This document shows positions 9,024-17,971 of a stretch of 64,000 bases of DNA, piece by piece; positions within the stretch are counted from its first letter, which is position 1, and each line of letters starts with the position of its first letter. The stretch comes from Mixta sp031457955 (GTDB lineage Bacteria; Pseudomonadota; Gammaproteobacteria; Enterobacterales; Enterobacteriaceae). The position numbers and the translations under genes were made by a program. A model generated the notes under the pieces. That model did not search any database. It saw nothing but the letters and a program-made list of their open reading frames with translations, and had not been told where the DNA came from. The stretch is taken from the NCBI RefSeq assembly GCF_031457955.1, contig NZ_JAVDXN010000003.1:248001-312000 (forward strand). The letters run 5' to 3'.

Positions 9024-10448
9024 TTAGCTTTGCGGATTAATCAACCAGACGCCAGCGCGATCGATGGTAATTTTCTGCGCGCGCGATGTGCCCTGGTTAG
9101 TCACGGTAAACGTATAGTCACCCGGCGGCAGCTGAAGCGAGGCAAAGCCGTTTGGCGACGGCACCAGCGCCTGCTGATTGCCGTTTAGCGTCACGTCATC
9201 GCCCAGTCGCAGTTTAATGTAGATCTGCGCAATCGGCGCTGGCGGCGGCGCTTCCTGCGGTGCCGCAGGCTGCGGTTCGCTGACGGCTGCCGTCTGCTCA
9301 GGCGCGCTAACGGCCGCTGGCGCTTCCTCGCTCTGCGGCTGAACGGCTGCGGTGGCTGGCGTATCATCACCGCTCCCCGCCATCATCGCGCCGACGGCAA
9401 TCCCCACCAGCACGCCTGCTGCCGCCAGCCCCGGCCACATATAGCGCTTCAGCGGCGATACGGCCGCAGGCGCCTCCGCTTCCGGCTCAACCGGCACCAG
9501 CATGGTGCCCGGCCCTTCGATATTCACGTTCAGAATAGCGTTGAGATCGGAAACCGACAGCTCCATTAGCGCAGCAAAGTCGTCGATCGACTGTGGACGA
9601 TCTTCTGGCTTCAACGCCAGCGCTTTATCAATCGCGTGCAGCAGCGGCAGTGAGAATCCAGCCGGGCGCTGTTCAGCCAGCGGCTGGTAATTATCCTCAA
9701 TGCTGCGCACCACGCTCACCGACGGCGGCGCGCCGGTGATCAGCGTATGCAGTACCGCGCCCAGCGCATAGATATCGGTCCACGGGCCTTGCTCGCTTTC
9801 GTTGTTGTCGCTGTACTGCTCAATCGGCGCGAAGCCGGGACGCAGCATGGTTTCCGTTTCGTCGGAGAGATTGCCGATCGTCTGCCGTGCCGAACCGAAG
9901 TCCAGCAGCACCGGCATCATATTTTCCTGGATTTGAATATTATCCAGCGAAATGTCGCGATGCAGGTAGCCTTCCTGATGAATGGTGTTGATGGCGCCAA
10001 ACAGCGGCGGCAGCAGGCGACGGATCCAGGCTTCATTTACCAGCTCAGGGCGCTCAGAGGCCAGACGCGACAGCGTGGTGCCGCTGTAAAATACCGTGCC
10101 CATATAGGCGGTATCGTTCTGCACCCAGAAGCGCAAAACATGCAGCAGGTTCGGATGGTTAAACCGCGCCAGCAGCCGGGCTTCCTGAATAAAGCTGTTC
10201 AGTCCGGCATGAAACGTTTTACTAAAGCGTTCGCTGCGCAGCACCAGGTTGAGGTCATCGCTGCGCACCGCCAGCGACGAAGGCATAAACTCTTTGATGG
10301 CGATGGTACGCTCAAGCTGATGATCCCAGGCGCGATAAACGATGCCGAAACCGCCGCCGCCAATTACTTCCCTTATTTCAAACTCATTAAAACGGTACCC
10401 AATCGGCAATGCGTTTGGCACCGTCCGGTTGTTATCGTGTTCTGCCAT
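9024..10448 (-). CDS. ppkA: T6SS Ser/Thr protein kinase (PpkA type)
   Basis: A 474-residue Hanks-type kinase starting at the ATG preceded by AGAGAG; an upstream in-frame TTG is a weaker start. The glycine-rich loop GGGGFGIVYRA is near 30-40, the catalytic lysine in IAIKEF is about 52, HRDISLDN is at 163-170 and DFGSAR at 183-188, so all catalytic residues are present. Residues 337-358 are a transmembrane helix after an acidic/Ala/Pro linker. The C-terminal periplasmic part (last 70 residues) is a small beta domain resembling PEGA. In the T6SS of Pseudomonas and Serratia, PpkA phosphorylates the FHA protein to trigger assembly and PppA reverses this. Both partners are encoded in this cluster (19743-21743 and 18949-19743). 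Confidence 0.93.
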   Translation of the reverse strand: MAEHDNNRTVPNALPIGYRFNEFEIREVIGGGGFGIVYRAWDHQLERTIAIKEFMPSSLAVRSDDLNLVLRSERFSKTFHAGLNSFIQEARLLARFNHPNLLHVLRFWVQNDTAYMGTVFYSGTTLSRLASERPELVNEAWIRRLLPPLFGAINTIHQEGYLHRDISLDNIQIQENMMPVLLDFGSARQTIGNLSDETETMLRPGFAPIEQYSDNNESEQGPWTDIYALGAVLHTLITGAPPSVSVVRSIEDNYQPLAEQRPAGFSLPLLHAIDKALALKPEDRPQSIDDFAALMELSVSDLNAILNVNIEGPGTMLVPVEPEAEAPAAVSPLKRYMWPGLAAAGVLVGIAVGAMMAGSGDDTPATAAVQPQSEEAPAAVSAPEQTAAVSEPQPAAPQEAPPPAPIAQIYIKLRLGDDVTLNGNQQALVPSPNGFASLQLPPGDYTFTVTNQGTSRAQKITIDRAGVWLINPQS

Positions 10449-10475
10449 GATGGACAACTCTCTGATAGCTAAAGC

Positions 10476-13088
10476 TTACGCCTCAAACTGACACTGAAAC
10501 TCACCCTGGTCAAAGCTGACGCGCAGGTGACGGTAGCGCTGATCATGCGCGCTGGCCGTGAGCAGGATCTGGCTCATTTGCGGCAGCAGCGTATTGGTCA
10601 GGATGGCATCGACCATGCGTCCACCCGACTCCACTTCGGTGCAACGCTGGACAATCTGGCTAATCACGCTCTCCTCGATTTGCGAGATGATACCGTGATT
10701 TTCTTCAAGACGACGCTGGATACGTGTTAGCTGCAGGCGAACAATCTCGGCCAGCATTGTATCGCTTAACGGATAGTAAGGCACCACCAGCAAACGACCA
10801 AGCAGAGCCGGAGGAAAGACTTCCAGCAGCGGGCCGCGCAGCGCGGTGGAGAGCGCCTCCGGCTCCGGCATTAGCTCAGGATCGGCGCACATGGCGCTGA
10901 TAAGCTGCGTGCCGACGTTCGAAGTCAGAATAATAATGGTATTGCGGAAATCGATATGGCGACCTTCGCCATCCTCCATCCAGCCTTTATCAAACACCTG
11001 GAAAAAGATTTCATGCACATCGGGATGCGCTTTTTCAATTTCATCCAGCAGCACCACGCTGTAGGGACGACGCCTTACCGCTTCCGTCAGGACGCCGCCC
11101 TCGCCGTAGCCCACATAGCCCGGAGGCGCACCTTTCAGCGTGGATACGGTGTGCGCTTCCTGAAACTCGCTCATATTAATGGTGATGATGTTCTGTTCGC
11201 CGCCATACAGCGACTCCGCCAGCGCCAGCGCGGTTTCGGTTTTCCCCACGCCGGAAGGGCCGCACAGCATAAATACGCCGACCGGCTTATTGGGATCGTC
11301 CAGCCGCGCGCGTGAGGTGCGCACCCGTTTAGCGATCAGCTCCAGGCCGTGATGCTGGCCAATCACACGCTCGCCGAGCGTATCGGCGAGGTTTAACACC
11401 GCGTCGATCTCATTTTTAACCATGCGTCCCAGCGGGATGCCGGTCCAGTCGGAAACCACCGCGGCGACGACGTTGGCATCAACCGCAGCGAAAAGCAGGG
11501 GCGCCTCGCCCTGTAGCGCGCTGAGCGCCTGCTGTTTTTCCGCCAGCTGCTGCTGCAACGCTGCGATATCGTCCGTCTGTTCGGCGTAAAGCTGCGCGCG
11601 CAAAGCAATAATGGCTTCGACCAGCTCGCGCTCTTGCTGCCAGCGGGCCATCAGCGCATCGCGTTCCTGCGTCAGGGTTGCCAGTTGCGTCTCCAGCTGA
11701 ACGATACGCTCGCTTACGTCGGAGGACAGCCTTGCTTCACGCGCGGCGATGTCACGCTCGATCTCCAGCGCGGCGATCCGATGCAGGCAATCTTCCAGCT
11801 GCGGCGGCTGCGCGCCCTGGCTGACAGCCACGCGCGCGCAGGCGGTATCCAACAGCGCCACCGCTTTATCCGGCAGCTGACGCGCCGGGATGTAGCGATG
11901 AGAAAGTTTCACCGCCGCACTAACCGCTTCATCCAGCAGCAATACGTGATGATGTTGTTCCAGCGTGTTGACGGTGCTGCGCAGCATTAGCAGCGCTTTT
12001 TCTTCATCCGGCTCATGCACCTGCACCGTCTGAAAACGGCGGGTCAGCGCCGGATCTTTCTCAATATATTTTTTGTATTCCGCCCAGGTGGTCGCGCCGA
12101 TGGTTCGCAGCTGACCACGCGCCAGCGCCGGTTTTAACAGGTTGGCGGCATCATTGGTGCCCTGCTGACCGCCCGCACCCACCAGCGTATGGATCTCATC
12201 AATAAACAGCACAATCGGCGTCGGGCTGGATTGCACTTCATTGATCAGCGCCTGCAGCCGCGCTTCAAATTCGCCTTTCATGCCTGCGCCCGCCTGCAGC
12301 ATGCCCATATCCAGCAGCCACAGCTGAACGTCACGCAGCGGCGGCGGCACGTCGCCTGCGGCAATACGCAGCGCCAGCCCTTCCACTACTGCCGTTTTAC
12401 CGACCCCCGCTTCACCGGTCAGCAGCGGATTGTTTTGCCGACGGCGCATCAGAATATCCACCATCTGGCGGATTTCTTCATCGCGACCGGCGACCGGATC
12501 GATTTTACCGTCGCGCGCGCGCGCCGTAAGATCCTGCGCATACTGCGCCAGCGTGCCCGGCTGCTGCGGCGTGGCCAGCGCCGCTTCCGGCTGCGCGGCT
12601 GCCTGCTGCGCCTCTTTACTGTTGGCAAAAATAACGTCGAACTGTTCAATTAACAGATCGGCACTGAGACGACTAAACTGCGGTGAAATGCTTTTCAGCG
12701 CGTTGGCAAGGTTAAAGGTTTTTAGCATGCCGATCAGCAAATGGCCGCCGCGAATGCGCGCCACGCCAAATTTCAGCGAGCCGTAAACCCAGGCACGCTC
12801 AACGGCGCTGTCGATATGCTCCGACAGGTCAGAAACCGCGCTGGCGCCACGCGGCAGGCGATCCAGCGCCGCAACGATATCGCGCGTTAGCGCCTGTTCA
12901 TCCAGCGAAAAATGGCGCATCAGCTGCTGCAGGTCGCCATCCTGATGCTGCATCAGCTGATGCAGCCAGTGAACCAGTTCAACATATGGGTTGCCGCGCA
13001 GCTTACAAAAGGCCGTCGCGCTCTCCAGCGAAGTAAATAATAGCGTGTCCAGTTTGCCGAACAGTACGGCGCGGCTGATTTCTGACAT
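10476..13088 (-). CDS. clpV: ClpV ATPase (TssH), sheath disassembly
   Basis: An 870-residue class B Clp/Hsp100 ATPase. The N-terminal domain (1-160) is the ClpV type that binds the VipA/TssB-TssC sheath. The first AAA module has Walker A GEAGVGKT at 225-232 and Walker B FIDEIHTLVGAG. A coiled-coil middle region rich in Glu/Gln/Arg lies near 410-500. The second module has GPSGVGKTE near 610 and VLLDEIEKAHPDV. It unfolds contracted sheaths to recycle subunits. It follows tssG after an AT-rich gap of about 580 bases that holds two tiny ORFs, and it probably starts a sub-operon with ppkA, the DUF3829 gene and vgrG. Confidence 0.96.
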   Translation of the reverse strand: MSEISRAVLFGKLDTLLFTSLESATAFCKLRGNPYVELVHWLHQLMQHQDGDLQQLMRHFSLDEQALTRDIVAALDRLPRGASAVSDLSEHIDSAVERAWVYGSLKFGVARIRGGHLLIGMLKTFNLANALKSISPQFSRLSADLLIEQFDVIFANSKEAQQAAAQPEAALATPQQPGTLAQYAQDLTARARDGKIDPVAGRDEEIRQMVDILMRRRQNNPLLTGEAGVGKTAVVEGLALRIAAGDVPPPLRDVQLWLLDMGMLQAGAGMKGEFEARLQALINEVQSSPTPIVLFIDEIHTLVGAGGQQGTNDAANLLKPALARGQLRTIGATTWAEYKKYIEKDPALTRRFQTVQVHEPDEEKALLMLRSTVNTLEQHHHVLLLDEAVSAAVKLSHRYIPARQLPDKAVALLDTACARVAVSQGAQPPQLEDCLHRIAALEIERDIAAREARLSSDVSERIVQLETQLATLTQERDALMARWQQERELVEAIIALRAQLYAEQTDDIAALQQQLAEKQQALSALQGEAPLLFAAVDANVVAAVVSDWTGIPLGRMVKNEIDAVLNLADTLGERVIGQHHGLELIAKRVRTSRARLDDPNKPVGVFMLCGPSGVGKTETALALAESLYGGEQNIITINMSEFQEAHTVSTLKGAPPGYVGYGEGGVLTEAVRRRPYSVVLLDEIEKAHPDVHEIFFQVFDKGWMEDGEGRHIDFRNTIIILTSNVGTQLISAMCADPELMPEPEALSTALRGPLLEVFPPALLGRLLVVPYYPLSDTMLAEIVRLQLTRIQRRLEENHGIISQIEESVISQIVQRCTEVESGGRMVDAILTNTLLPQMSQILLTASAHDQRYRHLRVSFDQGEFQCQFEA

Positions 13089-13328
13089 GATGATCTCTGA
13101 CGGATAAGTTAAAGGTTCAAAACGCGAATAAGATCTGATGTTTAATAATCGATTATTAAAAAATCTATTTACCTACTGATACACCAGATGTATTTGCGTG
13201 AATTGAGGATGGTAATTCAGGCATATAAATAAACTATTTTATATTTTTAAATGGAAGGCAATAGAAATAAGACAACATAAAAAAGAATGCGCTCATTCGC
13301 ATAGGTAAACTATCATTTGGAATTGAAT

Positions 13329-13550
13329 CTATAAGATCATATAACGGAGACATACCAAATCTAAAAAAAGATACTGAACCCCACCCAAAACAAAAATAAT
13401 TACAAAGCCCAACACCTTACAAATGGCATTAGGATACATATCCTTTCTTTTTACTATTAATAAAATTAACATTAAAACAAAAGAAAACGCCATGTAGAAA
13501 ATTAACACCCAGTCTCGGGGTTGTTCTATTGTTACATTGCTATAGCCCAT
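13329..13550 (-). CDS. Small two-helix membrane protein, unknown function
   Basis: A 73-residue ORF with two strongly hydrophobic segments (about residues 14-34 and 48-70) separated by a basic loop (VKRKD). The ribosome binding site AAAGGAAG precedes the ATG, and that ATG lies one base after the stop of a 26-codon ORF. It sits in an AT-rich pocket between the GC-rich tssG and clpV genes. Small membrane proteins inside T6SS clusters are often immunity proteins, but no effector is beside it. I do not recognise the family. Confidence 0.55.
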   Translation of the reverse strand: MGYSNVTIEQPRDWVLIFYMAFSFVLMLILLIVKRKDMYPNAICKVLGFVIIFVLGGVQYLFLDLVCLRYMIL

Positions 13551-13551
13551 A

Positions 13552-13632
13552 TCATCTTCCTTTGATAATACCTATCCCTAATAAGCCTGTTTCTTTTTTG
13601 TCTAAAACATCCATTTTTTTATAGTGGTTCAT
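13552..13632 (-). CDS. 26-residue ORF upstream of the small membrane protein
   Basis: The minus strand encodes a 26-residue peptide beginning MNHYKKMDVLDKKE and ending LLGIGIIKGR. It has a good ribosome binding site (GGAG, six bases before the ATG) about 30 bases after tssG ends. Its stop is one base before the start of the 73-residue membrane protein, so the two may be translationally coupled. It could be a leader peptide, a tiny functional protein or the relic of an effector. Conservation would decide; nothing is recognised. Confidence 0.4.
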   Translation of the reverse strand: MNHYKKMDVLDKKETGLLGIGIIKGR

Positions 13633-13664
13633 ATCGTCTCCTTGATTACTTATAAATTAATTGT

Positions 13665-14690
13665 TTAACCCTCCGGGCTAAAGATTAAATCGCCCCTGGG
13701 CTGGGGATGCGGCTGCTGCCCAAGCCAGGCGCTGTAACCGAGCCGCCCTGCGCTGCCGAGCGTGGTGCCTGGCACTTCCTGCGCATCCAGCAGCAGACGC
13801 ACCTCCCAGACATATTCGATACCCAAATATTGCCGAACCCAATCGCGTAGCTCTTCCGCGTGGCGTTCGCCGGGCAGAAACTGCTGGTAACGCACCAGCG
13901 TGAGCGGGCCGATTTCGATACGCAGCTTATGCTGCACATCCCGCACCGCCGTGCCCAAAAAAGAGGATTCGCCCAGCCGCGACATCTGACGCCCAGCGCC
14001 CAGGCGGGCGCGCTCACGCTTATCCAGCGCCAGCCACTGTGGCAGGTTCTGTTCGATGCGCACCGGCACGTTAAAGTAGTGCCGCAACACCTTTTCCAGC
14101 CCTTCCGCATCGCGTCCGTGGCGGCTGAGATGCCCTGCCAGCATCAGGCGGGCATGTTCACTCAGGCGGCCTTGCTGGCGCTGCGCGGGCTGTCCCATAC
14201 CGATCAGGCTGGCAAGATAGCGGTCAAACCGCTGTCCGTCGGGACGATCGAGCGATACCGTGGGCTGCGCATCGGCCCAGGCGCGATAAAACAGCAGCGT
14301 CAGCCGATGATGAAACAGATCGGCAAAGGCGGTCAGGCTGGGATCCTGATGATGATGCAGCCGCTCGCGCGCATGTTCCGTCATATGAAGCGGCAGCGGC
14401 CCGCCGGGGCCAAACAGACCAAAACTCAGGATCGAAACATCGTGCAGTTCGCTATCCTGACGTGCGCTGACCGCGGCCAGCGTGGAGGGCGCAAACGCCA
14501 GCGAAGGAGCCTGACCAATCCGCAGCGGTTCATAACGCGGCAGAGGCGCGCGCCCCAGCGGATATTTCGCGCCGCCCTGCGCATCGATACGGCGCAGCAT
14601 CTGAAACAGATCGTAGCGCCACGGCGCCTGCATCAGCCCAGGCCAGAAACCGTCCGGCAGGCGTTGTAAAATACGCACCGGCGTTTTCAT
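13665..14690 (-). CDS. tssG: T6SS baseplate protein TssG
   Basis: A 341-residue TssG (ImpH/VasB). The N-terminus PDGFWPGLMQAPWRYDLFQMLRRIDAQ is typical, as are FGPGGPLPLHMTEHARER and LPQWLALD further on. TssG joins TssE, TssF and TssK in the cytoplasmic baseplate wedge. Its ATG overlaps the tssF stop (ATGA), giving translational coupling expected for partners that assemble together. Length is normal for the family. Confidence 0.95.
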   Translation of the reverse strand: MKTPVRILQRLPDGFWPGLMQAPWRYDLFQMLRRIDAQGGAKYPLGRAPLPRYEPLRIGQAPSLAFAPSTLAAVSARQDSELHDVSILSFGLFGPGGPLPLHMTEHARERLHHHQDPSLTAFADLFHHRLTLLFYRAWADAQPTVSLDRPDGQRFDRYLASLIGMGQPAQRQQGRLSEHARLMLAGHLSRHGRDAEGLEKVLRHYFNVPVRIEQNLPQWLALDKRERARLGAGRQMSRLGESSFLGTAVRDVQHKLRIEIGPLTLVRYQQFLPGERHAEELRDWVRQYLGIEYVWEVRLLLDAQEVPGTTLGSAGRLGYSAWLGQQPHPQPRGDLIFSPEG

Positions 14691-16558
14691 ATCAATGCCC
14701 TTTTGCCCATGCGCGGCGGCCAGTAGCCTACCTCGCCGCGCTGCTGGCTGTTAAGGGTCATTTCAGTAAAGCTGTTGCTGGCCACCAGCCGCGAAAAAAG
14801 ACGTTCCAGCACGCTGCCAAACAGCCACGGACTGCTGCCGGAAAACGCCTGCTCATCCACCGTCAGCTCAATGCCGATGCCGCGCGCGAACACAATCGGG
14901 CCAGGCTCCGGCACCCGACGATTCACCGGGCGCAGCTGACAGTGGCGAATGCCTTCAAGCTGACGCGCCACGGGCGCTTCCGCCAGGTTGGCATACAGCG
15001 CTAGCATTTGCCGCAGCGCGGCCGCGCCTTCGCCATCGTCGCTGTCCATCAGGCTGAGATAGTTCATCTGCAAATGGCTGATCAAGCGCCAGGCCGCCAG
15101 CCCTTCCGCCAGCGGTTCACGCGGCGGCGTCGGCCCTCTGCGCAGGGTGACGCCTGCGGCTGGCACCGAATCCGGCAGCTTAAAACCTTGCTGATCCTGT
15201 TGCAGCAGCAGCGGTAAATCACGGCTGGTACACAGCACGTCCGCAGTGATGTAACGCAAATCGTCACGCCACGGCGTATGCTGCTCATCCACCAGCGACA
15301 GGAAAACCTCTGAGCCAACGTAGCCGGTACGTGCGCCGTAACGCTGCGCATGTTCGGATAAAGTTCGCTGCTCGCGTCGCAGCGAAAAATAGGCGCCGTA
15401 ATCGCCGCTGTCGTGGCTGTAGGTGCTCCAGAAAGGACGGAAAATTTGCTCTTCACGCTGGCCTTCCAGCGTGCCGTAGAGCTTCTGCACCGAGTAAACT
15501 TCATAATCGAGCGGGCGAATATTATCCACCACCAGATGGTATTCGTAGCGGCTTTCGCTTAGCTTCTGCCGCTCGGCTACGCGCGGAAACAGGTTGATTA
15601 CCGGCGTGCAGTGCAGCGCCAGGTGACTGCGGTCTACCACACGTTCCAGCGCGGCGTCCGCCTTATCCAGCAGCAGCACAATATCAAACTCGCGCTCGCC
15701 GCTTGCCTGCGCCAGCAGCGGGCGCAGCTGACTGATGCTGATAAACTGAAAGCGCGCCGGGAAGGCAAAATATTCCTGCAACAGGCGATAGCCGCTAAAA
15801 TTGCGCAGGTCGTCCGGCAGCAGCGCCTGATCTGACGCGAAGCCCTCCTGCATTAAGGCATCATCGTTTAATACATGACGGCGCGGCGCACTGCCTGCGG
15901 TCTGGCAGAAGATGCCGACCGTATGCGCCATCAACAGCTCCAGCAGCTTTAACGCCTCAATATCCGGGCCGCTGAGGAAAAACTCCAGCCGGTCAAAATC
16001 CAGATGATCGAGCGTGGTGGTGCTTTCACAGCTCAGCCGAATGCGCAACGCACTGACCGCGCCGCGCTGGCTCAGTCCCATCTGGCCCAGCGGAATATCG
16101 GCCGGAACGCCGCCCAGCTCGACCTGCTTGATCATCAGCGGCAGCAGCGTCACTTCATGCGCGGTGGTGTAGCTACAGGTGATGCCGTTCTTTTTCAGCA
16201 GCTGGCTGTCCATCATGGTGCCGCGCGGCACCAGAAAACCGCGATTAATATCGCCTTTTTTGCTGTCCGGCTGCAGCTCGGCAATCGCCATTGACGGCGT
16301 GGGCGCCAGGTAGCCTGGGGCAATCATCTCCAGTAAACGCTGCGAAAAACGTGGAAACTCCGCATCCATTTTTAGCTGGACGCGCGATGTCAGAAAGGCG
16401 AAGCCCTCCATCATGCGCTCTACGTAAGGATCGGCGATATCGATGCCGCGCATGCCCAAACGTCCGGCCACTTTCGGATAACGCTCCGCGAACTCCGCGC
16501 CCATTTCGCGCAGATACGCCAGCTCACGGTTGTAGTATTCGAGCAGTTTACTGTCCAT
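14687..16558 (-). CDS. tssF: T6SS baseplate protein TssF
   Basis: A 623-residue TssF (ImpG/VasA). The start MDSKLLEYYNRELAYLREMGAEFAERYPKVAGRL is the usual conserved opening, and FSQRLLEMIAPGYLAPTPSMAI follows near 90-110. Two copies of TssF with one TssG form the wedge core of the baseplate. The gene begins two bases after tssE stops and overlaps tssG, so tssE-tssF-tssG is a tight block. No disruption seen. Confidence 0.96.
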   Translation of the reverse strand: MDSKLLEYYNRELAYLREMGAEFAERYPKVAGRLGMRGIDIADPYVERMMEGFAFLTSRVQLKMDAEFPRFSQRLLEMIAPGYLAPTPSMAIAELQPDSKKGDINRGFLVPRGTMMDSQLLKKNGITCSYTTAHEVTLLPLMIKQVELGGVPADIPLGQMGLSQRGAVSALRIRLSCESTTTLDHLDFDRLEFFLSGPDIEALKLLELLMAHTVGIFCQTAGSAPRRHVLNDDALMQEGFASDQALLPDDLRNFSGYRLLQEYFAFPARFQFISISQLRPLLAQASGEREFDIVLLLDKADAALERVVDRSHLALHCTPVINLFPRVAERQKLSESRYEYHLVVDNIRPLDYEVYSVQKLYGTLEGQREEQIFRPFWSTYSHDSGDYGAYFSLRREQRTLSEHAQRYGARTGYVGSEVFLSLVDEQHTPWRDDLRYITADVLCTSRDLPLLLQQDQQGFKLPDSVPAAGVTLRRGPTPPREPLAEGLAAWRLISHLQMNYLSLMDSDDGEGAAALRQMLALYANLAEAPVARQLEGIRHCQLRPVNRRVPEPGPIVFARGIGIELTVDEQAFSGSSPWLFGSVLERLFSRLVASNSFTEMTLNSQQRGEVGYWPPRMGKRALI

Positions 16559-16560
16559 GC

Positions 16561-17130
16561 TTAACCTACATCTTTTAGCTCAAAATAGCCGTTTTCCAGA
16601 TCCACATCGGTGCGGAACAGGAATTCCAGCGGGTAAGGCACGCACCACAGGCGTCCTTTAATTTCAATCGACAGCACGTTATGCAGATTGAGCGCACGCG
16701 TATCGGAGATACAGCGCACCTGCAAACCCTGCGGCAAAATGCGCGGCTCAAAGTTAATAATCGCTTCGGTTAGCTTGCGCTGGATATCGTGCCATTCAAT
16801 ATCGGACATCCGCTGTCCGGCCAGCGGTGCGACGCCAAAGTTAAGCACCGAGCGGCGCACCTGGTTAAAGGGCGCCAGGTCGTGCTGGGCTTCGTTATTG
16901 ATGGTGTTAAACAGCCATTGCAGGTCGCGCAGCACATGCCGCCTTAACGTGCTGTGTGAGATAAGCCGCTGATTCACCGTTTCCTGGCTTTTGCCTGGCT
17001 CATCATCCATCAGGCGATCCAGCAGCGAGGGCTGCAGTTTATCGCGCACGTTCAGCGCCGTTTGATCTTTACGCAAGCGATAACCGCTGTGCAACAGGTC
17101 AGCGCCGTCGGCAGAACGCGCGTTACTCAT
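16561..17130 (-). CDS. tssE: T6SS baseplate protein TssE (gp25-like)
   Basis: A 189-residue TssE. The C-terminal half is the gp25 lysozyme-like baseplate fold with the conserved run of the family: SVLNFGVAPLAG, IRxxL-like turn and EPRILPQGLQV, then IEIKGRLWCVPYPLEFLFRTDVDLENG. The ATG at 17130 was chosen: it gives the standard N-terminus and overlaps the tagJ stop by eight bases, whereas an ATG seven codons upstream has no better signal. It is longer at the N-terminus than many TssE proteins, as in other enterobacterial clusters with tagJ. Confidence 0.92.
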   Translation of the reverse strand: MSNARSADGADLLHSGYRLRKDQTALNVRDKLQPSLLDRLMDDEPGKSQETVNQRLISHSTLRRHVLRDLQWLFNTINNEAQHDLAPFNQVRRSVLNFGVAPLAGQRMSDIEWHDIQRKLTEAIINFEPRILPQGLQVRCISDTRALNLHNVLSIEIKGRLWCVPYPLEFLFRTDVDLENGYFELKDVG

Positions 17131-17953
17131 CGGCCAGATCGCTGGCAACAAAGGTCAGCGTCTCCAGGTTTAACAGCGAAAACTCGGCGCTATCGTTCAG
17201 CCAGACTTTCTGCCCCTGACCGATATAGTGCTGCGCCGCCGCATCCAGCGGCTGCCATTCGGTCAGGCGCGCCAGACGCCAGCTATCCTGCGCCCCGGCG
17301 GCAAAAGGATAACGCACCGGCACCTGACAAACTTGCTCAGAGCCATCCACCAGCCGCACCAGCGTATGACGCCAAACCAGATCGGTGACGCTGGCGGGCG
17401 CCTGAAAGCGCATTTCAGCAATGGCGCTAAACGGCACCCAGAAATAGCCGCCGTTAACCAGCAGCTCACAGATCGGCCCAAGCCGGGCATCACCATCAAT
17501 CAGCCAGGCAAAGGGCTGCGCCTGCTCGTTGCCCTGTAGCAGCGCGCTGCCGGGATTGAGCGCGGCGGCCTCAAGCGCGGCGTTACGTAAGTCCTCCGCC
17601 TGAGCGCGCTCGCCCTTATTGTCCGCCTGCAACGCGGCAAACAGCTGCTCCGCCCAGCGCCAGGCTTCGCCCGGCAAACGCGGCTGAGCCTCGCCGGCAA
17701 ACACCGCCGCACGCTGCTGCTCGCCTTTAATCGCCAGCTCCAGCAGCGTTACCGTCGGCTGCGCCTGCGGTTTTAGCGCCGCCCAGGATTTCAGCTGGGT
17801 TTGCGCCCGCGTCCAGTTGCCCGCCAGGCAAAGCAGCTGCACAAACGCCGCGCGTAAATCGGCATCAGCCGGAGCCGCTTTGATTTGTGCTTCAATGCGT
17901 GCCAGCGCATCATCCAGCGAGCTGCCCGCCAGCAGTTGTTGTAAAGAGTGCAT
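17123..17953 (-). CDS. tagJ: T6SS accessory protein TagJ (ImpE/SciE)
   Basis: A 276-residue TagJ/ImpE protein. The N-terminal third is alpha-helical and TPR-like (AGSSLDDALARIEAQIKAAPADADLRAAFVQ read as helical pairs). The C-terminal part has the conserved GYFWVPFSAI and RLARLTEWQ motifs. TagJ binds the N-terminal helix of TssB and helps sheath recruitment to ClpV in some systems. The gene overlaps tssE by eight bases. Presence of tagJ with ppkA/pppA/fha suggests a post-translationally regulated T6SS of the Pseudomonas H1/Serratia type. Confidence 0.92.
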   Translation of the reverse strand: MHSLQQLLAGSSLDDALARIEAQIKAAPADADLRAAFVQLLCLAGNWTRAQTQLKSWAALKPQAQPTVTLLELAIKGEQQRAAVFAGEAQPRLPGEAWRWAEQLFAALQADNKGERAQAEDLRNAALEAAALNPGSALLQGNEQAQPFAWLIDGDARLGPICELLVNGGYFWVPFSAIAEMRFQAPASVTDLVWRHTLVRLVDGSEQVCQVPVRYPFAAGAQDSWRLARLTEWQPLDAAAQHYIGQGQKVWLNDSAEFSLLNLETLTFVASDLADE

Positions 17954-17971
17954 CGCGCTTCCTTTTTGCCG

